Assembly (NCBI GenBank): GCA_024653775.1
Contig: JANLHZ010000196.1
Location: 1 to 47,189, forward strand
Direction: 5' to 3'
Length of the DNA stretch: 47,189 nt
DNA from: Planctomycetota bacterium
GTDB taxonomy: Bacteria > Planctomycetota > UBA8742 > JACQVU01 > JANLHZ01
Shown here: piece by piece, positions 41,293-47,189 of the stretch
Position numbering within the stretch: position 1 is the first letter of the stretch
Layout of the letters: each line of letters begins with the position of its first letter
Position numbers and translations under genes: made by a program
The notes under the pieces: generated by a model
Database searches by the model: none
What the model was told of the DNA's origin: nothing
Seen by the model: the letters and a program-made list of their open reading frames with translations, nothing else

Positions 41293-43059
41293 CTACTTTT
41301 TCCTGAAATCGAATTCATACTCGACGGCTCCCCCCGCGCCTTCGATTGAAAGCGCATCGTCCACGATGATTACGTTCTGGTTGCGAAGAGCGTCCTTCAG
41401 CGCGTCCAGCCGCGACTGCCAGAGCACAAGAGCCGGGGAAATCTTGTACGCTTCGTATCGCGCGGCGTCGGACATCGTTTCCGCCCGCGCTGCGGATACC
41501 GTCTCGAGCCTTGCGGCGGACGCTCCCGAAACGAGACGATCCGCATCGATCTTCGCCTCAGAAAGCTGCTGGCTTTCGTACGCCTTCGCTTCGAGCCGCA
41601 GAGTCTCCTCGTCGAGCCGCGCGCTCATAAGCGCCTGAAACGCGGGCGCGACGCTCGCCGGCGGGAAAATCCCGTTCGCAAGCACTGCGACGATCTCGAT
41701 CCCGAGCTTTTCCTTCTCAGCGGCGTTCACGAGCGCTTCCCGGACGTACAAACTCACGTCCGCGTCCCCGGCGATGCCGAGAAGCAGATCGCCCGCTTCG
41801 AACGACGCGCACATTCTCGACACGATTTCCCGCGCCATCGCCGACAGCCGGGTATCGGGATTCTGGGAGGAATGCAGATACTCGCGAAGGTCCGTTATGC
41901 GATATTGCACCGCGAGGTCGAAGCCGATCAGCGCGCGGTTCGAATCGCCGCGCCTTGCGAAGTAGTATGGCTCGTCGTCGGACTTGTAAGTGAACACCAG
42001 CGCCTCGTTCTCCGCGCCGCCGGTTCCGACTTCGATCGTCTTGATCCGCTCCGCGTCGACGCGCACTATGCGATCGAGCGGATACGGAAGACCGAAGTGC
42101 AGTCCTGGTTCCAGAATTTCGCCTTCGCGGGTAGCGCCGAATCTTTCCCGGATCGCCCTTTCGCCCGGCGCGACGATAGTGAACGCAGTGAGAAGATAGA
42201 AAACGAGCGCCATCGAGAGCGTCAGCCAGAGCGAAATCCGCCGCGTGAAACGAAGCGCGTACGAACCTTCGAGGTCCATACCGAAATGAAGTTTCAGCAC
42301 CTTCGCGAATCCCCGTAGCGGAACCGAATCGTAGCACAGAAGGTCCACGGTGAAGAATTCCGTCCCGAACCTCGTGTTTTCGAGGTCCGCGTCCGACGCG
42401 AAGAACCCGAACAAGGTCCGAAGAACCTGCTCGATGGCCATCGCGACGACGATCGCGAAAAGCGCCCAGGACGCGATCAGGATGATTACGAAGAACGATT
42501 CGAAGTACCTGACGATGAGAAGCGAAAACGCGATGGTTGCGCTCGCAAGCGAAGTCAGCCGCAGAATTCTGATCAGCCCCGGGATTTCCGGCGCGGGATT
42601 TTCGATTCTCGATAGCAGCGCGATTTCGAGGGTCAGGAGGAACGACGCGAACAGAAGTACGAATCCAAGTATCGCGAAGTGCTCCATCGAGTTCGCGATC
42701 GAATCCGCGTCGAAGGTTGTGACGAACGTCGCCGCAGCGCCGGCGGGGAGTAGCGCGCGCAGAGTTTCGAACGCGATCTTTCCGAACTTCGCGAATTCCG
42801 TCAGCGCCTGCTTTTCCGGGAGGAAGCTTTCGTCGTTCGCGGACTTCGACTTCTCATCGACGAACTTTCCACGCCGCAGCGCCGTACGGACCGAGCCGTA
42901 GATCGAAATCGCCCCGAACAGCATAAACGATGCGACCAGCGCAAGCGCGGCGACATTGAGGTTCAGCGCAAGCAGGACTAGCGCGACCGAACAAACGACA
43001 AGGCCGTGCGCGGACGCGCCGAGTATTCCAGGGAGTTTTGACGAAGATTCGTTAGCCAC
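41293..43059 (-). CDS. hflK: HflK-like SPFH protein with polytopic N-terminus
   Basis: A 588-residue protein. Residues 1-270 contain about six hydrophobic segments (for example VVCSVALVLLALNLNVAALA, FAILGFVLLFASFLLTLEIA, SFFVIILIASWALFAIVVA, ISLWLTLSMALVFYLLTAF). The SPFH domain follows: IVAPGERAIRERFGATREGE, ILEPGLHFGLPYPLDRIVRV, and DLAVQYRITDLREYLH. A helical tail with Ala/Glu-rich heptads completes it. Usual HflK has a single membrane helix and is about 400 residues, so this form has an extra membrane domain, known in some phyla. It is the upstream partner of hflC and probably forms a complex with FtsH. Confidence 0.85.
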   Translation of the reverse strand: MANESSSKLPGILGASAHGLVVCSVALVLLALNLNVAALALVASFMLFGAISIYGSVRTALRRGKFVDEKSKSANDESFLPEKQALTEFAKFGKIAFETLRALLPAGAAATFVTTFDADSIANSMEHFAILGFVLLFASFLLTLEIALLSRIENPAPEIPGLIRILRLTSLASATIAFSLLIVRYFESFFVIILIASWALFAIVVAMAIEQVLRTLFGFFASDADLENTRFGTEFFTVDLLCYDSVPLRGFAKVLKLHFGMDLEGSYALRFTRRISLWLTLSMALVFYLLTAFTIVAPGERAIRERFGATREGEILEPGLHFGLPYPLDRIVRVDAERIKTIEVGTGGAENEALVFTYKSDDEPYYFARRGDSNRALIGFDLAVQYRITDLREYLHSSQNPDTRLSAMAREIVSRMCASFEAGDLLLGIAGDADVSLYVREALVNAAEKEKLGIEIVAVLANGIFPPASVAPAFQALMSARLDEETLRLEAKAYESQQLSEAKIDADRLVSGASAARLETVSAARAETMSDAARYEAYKISPALVLWQSRLDALKDALRNQNVIIVDDALSIEGAGGAVEYEFDFRKK

Positions 43060-43192
43060 GTCTATATAAGTTGTCAGGAAGCTGCCATATCAGTTCAAAT
43101 ATTTTAACACAGGGAATTGGAATTTTGCAGTAACTTTTAAAGTATGGTACGCTGCTGATAGAATTTCGAGCCAGCAATTCACGGAGGTTTGA

Positions 43193-44464
43193 ATGAGAAA
43201 GTCCGCAATCGTTTGCTACATATTTCTTTTTCTGACAAGTTTATCGCCCGCGCTGTTCATAGCAGTGTTTCCAGGGACTTCGCGCGCCGAAAACGTCGAT
43301 CCGTACGTATTCGTCCCAGGCGAATTCGAGGAAGGGAGACTCGTCGTCACCGACGAAGGCGTGCCCGTCCTTCATCTCGCGGGCGACGCGAGGGAACGGG
43401 GGCTTCAGTACGGCACTCTTTGCAAAATCCAGTTCGAGGAAATGTCAGCGACCCTGGACAGGCTGCTTTACATGCGCGGGATGCAGATGATTTCGCGCCC
43501 GACGCAGAGGACGCTCGAAGCTAACCTTCCCGAGGACGCGATCACGGAGATGAAAGCCATCGCGGAAGCCGCGGAAGTGCCCTATGACGACATTCTGTTC
43601 ATGAACCTCGCAAGCGACCTCTTCAAGATGTTCGGATGCAGCGCGATCGTTGCGGACGGCGCGGCCTCGAACGGCGAATATATGTACGGCCGCAATCTCG
43701 ACTACAACAACTTCGGCGGAATCTTCCACAAGACGAGCCTCATCGTCAGCGTCGATCCGGACGAAGGGAACAGCTACATCAGCGTTTCTTTCGTCGGACT
43801 CGTTGGCGTACTCTCCGGAATGAACGAGCACGGACTGACGATCTGTACCCTCGAAATACCCGACGGTCTCAACACTTCAGGAGTTCCATATCAGTTCCGC
43901 TACCGCGAAGTTCTTATGGAGTGCGAGACCCTCGCGGACGCGATCGAGCTTATCGACACGCAGGCTCGCACGACGAACAACTGCCTTGTCGTCGCGGACG
44001 GAAATCACGATTACGCGGTTATCGAGCAGGCGCCGGAGCAGATTATGGTGCGCTATCCGGACGAAAGTCAGGAGGCGATCTGCCAGACGAACCATTACCA
44101 CATCGAGGAGATGAAGCCGCTGCAGGATACCGACCTGCGCGCGCTTTACAACCAGGCGTCGCCTTCCGGGACGATGCGCAGGTACAACACCCTCTGCAAT
44201 GAGGTGAACACGTATTACGGAAGCATCACGCGGGAACAGATCATCGAGGCGCTCGACGATGCGAATCAGGGCGGAAACACCATTCAGTCGATGATTTTCT
44301 ACCCCGACTCGCTTGACGTCGAAGTCGCGTTCGGCGAGCCGCCGACGTCTGGTCTTCCGTTCCACCGCGTGAACGCGGAACGTCTCTTTACGCCGGAGGT
44401 CGTCGCGCGCGTTTCGTCCGCGCAGCGCGAGCAGCCGGTCGGCGTGCGGGACGAGGATTTCTAG
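43193..44464 (+). CDS. Secreted C45-type (acyltransferase/penicillin-acylase-like) Ntn hydrolase
   Basis: A 423-residue protein with GGAGG before ATG 43193 and a signal peptide ending near TSRA/EN. The predicted nucleophile is Cys149 in KMFGCSAIVADG; GEYMYGRNLDYNN follows, the arginine/asparagine motif of C45 peptidases and acyl-CoA:6-aminopenicillanic acid acyltransferase-like enzymes. GLVGVLSGMNEHGLTICTLE and NNCLVVADGNHDYAVIE also fit. In this family the cysteine is exposed by self-cleavage after a glycine, consistent with FG/CS here. The natural substrate (amide or peptide bond) is unknown. Confidence 0.85.
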   Translation: MRKSAIVCYIFLFLTSLSPALFIAVFPGTSRAENVDPYVFVPGEFEEGRLVVTDEGVPVLHLAGDARERGLQYGTLCKIQFEEMSATLDRLLYMRGMQMISRPTQRTLEANLPEDAITEMKAIAEAAEVPYDDILFMNLASDLFKMFGCSAIVADGAASNGEYMYGRNLDYNNFGGIFHKTSLIVSVDPDEGNSYISVSFVGLVGVLSGMNEHGLTICTLEIPDGLNTSGVPYQFRYREVLMECETLADAIELIDTQARTTNNCLVVADGNHDYAVIEQAPEQIMVRYPDESQEAICQTNHYHIEEMKPLQDTDLRALYNQASPSGTMRRYNTLCNEVNTYYGSITREQIIEALDDANQGGNTIQSMIFYPDSLDVEVAFGEPPTSGLPFHRVNAERLFTPEVVARVSSAQREQPVGVRDEDF

Positions 44465-44776
44465 GCGACTATCTCGATCGGTGGTAGCGCAGACGTCCCG
44501 TGCCGGTCACTTCCAAACGTGGCACGAGCATCCTGCCTCACCATACTACACATTCTCAGCGCGGCTATATTACATTTTATTCGTGCCGTCTACGAATTTA
44601 CTGTAATATTATTGCCGGACGGCCGGTGAACCACATTCGCGGCAATTGCAATACCCGCGTCCTCGCAGTTCTTAGAAACTATCTCAGGCGAGCGACATCG
44701 ATAATTCGGAGCCTTCAAACGAGACGTTTGACGGCTTTTGCGGACGAGGACGTCCGCGGTCCCAGGGCTACGAAGA
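44465..44776. other. Repeat-filled gap between convergent genes
   Basis: It holds a GTGCCGGTCAC-type repeat (about 44499-44510) with a nearby GTGGCACGAGCATCCTG block also seen inside the nested element at 40084-40308, a family B arm at 44570-44607 and family D at 44672-44780. No gene is visible. Confidence 0.6.
44570..44607. repeat. Family B element, single arm
   Basis: ACATTTTATTCGTGCCGTCT (about 44573-44592) and the following ACGAATTTACTGTAA match one family B arm; no second arm follows. Between convergent genes, like the two complete copies. Confidence 0.85.
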
Positions 44777-44780
44777 TTAG
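44672..44780. repeat. Family D inverted-repeat element, copy 2
   Basis: It matches copy 1 (37184-37297, inverted) closely from TTAGAAACTATCTCA through GCGGTCCCAGG; the far end has diverged to GCTACGAAGATTAG. The nuoI stop codon (44777-44779) lies in the last bases of the element. Confidence 0.85.
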
Positions 44781-45454
44781 ACTTTCGGTTCATCCGCGGG
44801 TTTTTCGGCCTTTGCCGCCGCGGCCTTCTTCGCCTCGGCTTCGCGCTTTCTCTCGGCGGCCTTCTCTTGTTTGACGCGCTCTTTCTCGCTCAGAACGGCC
44901 TGAAGTTCGCCCTTCGTGTAGAATCCTTCGCCGAAGCTACGGACCTGGTCGATGTATTCGTAAGTCGAATACTCGAAGTCGTGGGTCATGATCAGACTCG
45001 TACGCTTTTCCGTCTTGTCTTCCGGGCACGCCTCGACGCAGAGGTGGCAGTAGATGCACCTTCCGAGGTCGATGTCGAAACGGCTGATTCGTTTCTTGTT
45101 CGTAACGGTCGGCTCGATTTCGATCCAGAAGCAATCAACCGGGCAAATCTTCTGGCAGTTGAAGCAGCCGATGCAGAGGTCGACGTCGTTGAAAAGATCG
45201 CCGCGAAAACGGTCGGGGAAAAGCGATTCGTACAGCTTTTTGTCTTCCTCGGTCTCGGGCGGGTACATCAGGATTCGCTCGTTGAGCGTTCCGTGGTAGA
45301 AGTGCCTGCCGGTGAAGTTGTTGCCTTCCTTATCGCCACGTTTGCCGTGGTTCAGGAGGAGTTTGCCGGTGACGCGCATTCCCTTCGCCGTAGTGACGAG
45401 TCCGGTGAATATTTCGCCCCACCAGTCGATGAATCCTTTTACGAAGCCGATCAT
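44777..45454 (-). CDS. nuoI: NuoI-like 8Fe ferredoxin subunit
   Basis: A 225-residue protein with two 4Fe-4S motifs, CIGCFNCQKICPVDC and CIYCHLCVEACPEDK, spaced as in NuoI (complex I peripheral arm). The N-terminus (MIGFVKGFIDWWGEIFTGLV, KGMRVTGKLLLNHGK) fits the family. The last ~45 residues are a Lys/Glu/Ala-rich extension (REAEAKKAAAAKAEKP) not usual for NuoI. No other nuo genes are in the window, so it is either an isolated nuoI in a scattered complex I set or a related ferredoxin subunit. Confidence 0.78.
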   Translation of the reverse strand: MIGFVKGFIDWWGEIFTGLVTTAKGMRVTGKLLLNHGKRGDKEGNNFTGRHFYHGTLNERILMYPPETEEDKKLYESLFPDRFRGDLFNDVDLCIGCFNCQKICPVDCFWIEIEPTVTNKKRISRFDIDLGRCIYCHLCVEACPEDKTEKRTSLIMTHDFEYSTYEYIDQVRSFGEGFYTKGELQAVLSEKERVKQEKAAERKREAEAKKAAAAKAEKPADEPKV

Positions 45455-45463
45455 ATAATTATT

Positions 45464-45553
45464 AGTCGGTAGTCAGTTGTGGGTAGTCAGAAACCGTCTG
45501 ACGAAGCGGACCAGTCAGCCGCTTCCAAGCCGTAATCCTACCATCCTTCTTTA
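45464..45553. other. Upstream region of nuoI with heptamer-like tract
   Basis: AGTCGGTAGTCAGTTGTGGG-type heptamers at about 45464-45490. Nothing else is recognised before the stop of the next gene. Confidence 0.5.
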
Positions 45554-47070
45554 CTAACTCCCACATTCCGAAGAAAATTTCGAGTCTGGACTCGCACGGA
45601 GGAAGTACTCGGCGTGCGTCAGGAACCGAAGCGCAACCAGCCTCGCGAGGGTTTCCGCATGACTACGGACGAAAGCCGCTGCGTCAGCGTTTTGAACGGA
45701 TTCGAACGCGCGTCGGTTCGCGGAACTGCGTTCCGACCATCTCTGCGCGAATTTCTTCGTCGCGCGGACGACTCGCGAATCCTCTGTTCGCGCCATCAGG
45801 TCCGACGCGACTTGCGACGATCTGAAACACCTGCCGCGAAGCGAGGCTTCGTCTTCTCCTGGGTAGAGCGCTTCGAGCACCTTCCGGGCGTGTTTGTCCG
45901 GGGCGACGCAGCCGTGGCGGGTGAAGCCGCTGCGTTCGAGGAATCCGGTGAACCTCCCCATGGCAGTCTGGCACTCGATCCACATTCCTGGCATTCGCGC
46001 GAGGCAGCGTTTGAGGAACCACGAACTCGCCCCCGTCGCGCGATACGGCTCGTCGATGACGAACCTCGAAAGCGTCCTTAGGTTTTGGTTGAGCCAGAGC
46101 GCTTTCGTTTTCGCATCCGACTTCGCGTGCGCGGGAAGGAGCTTCGTTCGTAGCGAGTGCTCGATGCACGGATACGCGAACACCGCGATGCCGACGTCCT
46201 GGTCCCGGTCGCGCAGGAGGAAAACCTTGTAGACGAATCCGAGCCGTCCTTCGCGATAGTGTAGCGGCGCGAAGATCAGGTAGTCCGAGCGTCTCCCGTC
46301 ATGGATTTCGAGACGATCCGTCAGACTGAACGCCATTTTAGATTCTTGGTTTTCGATTTTTGAACTTAGGTTTTCTCCCCGTTCCCGGATTTTCGGAGCA
46401 CGCAGCCCGCGCATGGTTATCACCACGTCCGGCTGGAGATCGCGTTCAACGGTGTGGTCGCAGGTGGCGATGACGATCGCCACACCGGGATGGTCGTCGT
46501 GCCAGCGTTTAATCGAGAACGCGATCGACTTGCGCGTGACTTCGTCGAGACTCGATCCGAATTCGTCGAGGAAAATACAGACGTCGGAACCCGATCTGAC
46601 GGATGAACCCAGGTACGTCTCGGCTTCCGCCTTTTCGAGCATCAGGGCGAGTTCCGCGCGATACCGCTGCCCGGTGGAGAGCGCGCGGATGGGTTTCAGC
46701 CAGGTAAGCGCGTCCGCAAGTCCAGCGCGAACGAGTTTTCGAATCCGCTCCTCCGCGCTGCCGCTGACGAGTTCGATCAGGATTTTCGATTTTTCATTCT
46801 CGATTTCTGAAACGAATCCATCCACCAGGGCATCTTCCGGGTGAAGCGGGTAATCAATTCGTAATTCGTCATTCGTAATTGACGAAGCAGCCAGCTTTTC
46901 CCGGACCCGCTCGCGCCCGTGACGAGGACGATTTTGCCTCCGATTTCCGGCGCCTCGAAGCCGGGCGCGATTTCGAAGATCCTCGCGTGATCCGTAAGTC
47001 CGAATCCCGCGACCGCGTCCGCGAGTTCCGCGCTCTCCGGCAAGTCTATTTCGAATGACATTAGGCCCAT
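45554..47070 (-). pseudogene. ABC-type ATPase/acetyltransferase (COG2401-like), frameshifted
   Basis: Two frames make one protein. The first, 47070 to 46777, has Walker A (VLVTGASGSGKSWLLRQL). The second, open from upstream of ATG 46825 to 45554, has HPEDALVDGF, the ABC signature ALSTGQRYRAELAL and Walker B VCIFLDEFGSSLDE, then a GNAT-like half (FVIDEPYRATGASSWFLKRC, MGRFTGFLERSGFTRHGC). ABC ATPase fused to a predicted acetyltransferase matches the COG2401 type. The frames differ by two bases, and the break coincides with heptamers CAATTAC-GAATGAC-GAATTAC-GAATTGA (about 46856-46885). Gain of one 7-base unit or loss of two would restore one frame. It is dead, phase-variable, or a sequencing error. 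Confidence 0.75.
46856..46885. repeat. GAATTAC heptamers at the frameshift
   Basis: Four imperfect heptamers inside the COG2401-like gene, the same unit as at 41230-41263. Further AAAATCG-type heptamers lie in the same gene at about 46779-46812 and 46335-46362, both in frame. Confidence 0.8.
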
Positions 47071-47092
47071 GGAATAATTAATAATTAATAAC

Positions 47093-47189
47093 GGCTTTGT
47101 TGCATAAATCAGAAATTGGCGCCGGTGCCCCCTTTCCCCCGCATTCAGCCTGCCGCTGCGTAGCTTGCCGGCATGCCGAGTTCTGTCAT
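47093..47189 (-). mobile_element. End of an IS5-family (IS903-like) insertion sequence
   Basis: GGCTTTGTTGCATAAATC (47093-47110) matches the 18-base terminal repeat of IS903-type elements at all but one position from memory. The element continues past the window edge. Confidence 0.75.
47145..47189 (-). CDS. C-terminal end of IS5-family transposase (partial)
   Basis: The last 14 codons before the stop read MTELGMPASYAAAG. An LGMP-x-S-Y end close to the terminal repeat is typical of IS5/IS903-group transposases. The rest lies outside the window, so activity cannot be judged. Confidence 0.55.
   Translation of the reverse strand: MTELGMPASYAAAG

Overview
This looks like chromosomal DNA from an uncultured, Gram-negative-type bacterium. 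It carries several secreted proteins and lipoproteins with lipoboxes, an EpsI (exosortase-associated) domain, HflK/HflC, NuoI, an E1-alpha/E1-beta fusion, a receiver-Ser/Thr kinase fusion, FapA/DUF342, and AmmeMemoRadiSam proteins. Secreted alpha/alpha-toroid, PQQ-like and sulfatase-modifying-factor-like proteins suggest a Planctomycetota-like or related candidate-phylum lineage, but nothing here fixes the phylum. Coding DNA is G+C-rich, except for a visibly A+T-richer block at about 2.6-7.5 kb and a small A+T-rich island at about 37.0-37.1 kb. The right edge runs into an IS5/IS903-like element, so the window probably ends at an assembly break.

Layout. 1-7.6 kb: a SUMF1-domain lipoprotein, then a cassette of two secreted proteins. 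The first sits behind an (AGTC)8 tract that separates a good ribosome site and ATG from its signal peptide. A broken copy of the SUMF1 gene end and a PanA/PanT-type toxin-antitoxin pair follow. 7.6-13.1 kb: a ceramidase-like secreted protein lacking the usual zinc histidines, a small coiled-coil membrane protein, RNase III and a fused 2-oxoacid dehydrogenase E1. 13.2-24.4 kb: AmrS radical SAM enzyme, HARE-HTH protein, lipoprotein, BtuF-like protein, YebC, receiver-kinase, cysteine desulfurase, FapA and hydantoinase A. 24.5-36.8 kb: Ig-like secreted protein, CxxC-cluster protein, tRNA-His, AmrB (MEMO), LeuRS, toroid protein, a candidate structured RNA with terminator, a TPR/PQQ-like secreted protein and a GNAT-like protein. 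36.8-47.2 kb: repeat-rich desert, small lipoprotein, EpsI-toroid fusion, HflC, HflK, C45-type Ntn hydrolase, NuoI and a frameshifted ABC-ATPase/acetyltransferase gene.

The dominant theme is small repeats acting on genes. At least six families of short inverted-repeat elements (A-F) and many heptanucleotide tracts fill the gaps. Family A (about 185 bp, terminal inverted repeats) supplies the start codon and first 12 residues of two unrelated exported proteins. Family E supplies the last residues and stop codon of the toxin. Family F sits in frame inside amrB and abuts tRNA-His. All three family B loci, and both family E loci, lie in the convergent gap between a plus-strand gene and a minus-strand gene. 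Tandem tracts (AGTC tetramers and a GAATTAC heptamer) lie exactly where the reading frame of two genes breaks, which suggests phase variation.

The best candidates for something undescribed are the AGTC contingency locus in its flanked cassette, the mobile repeat that donates N-terminal membrane-targeting sequences, the EpsI-toroid fusion, and a tRNA-His that lacks the usual G-1/C73 identity pair.
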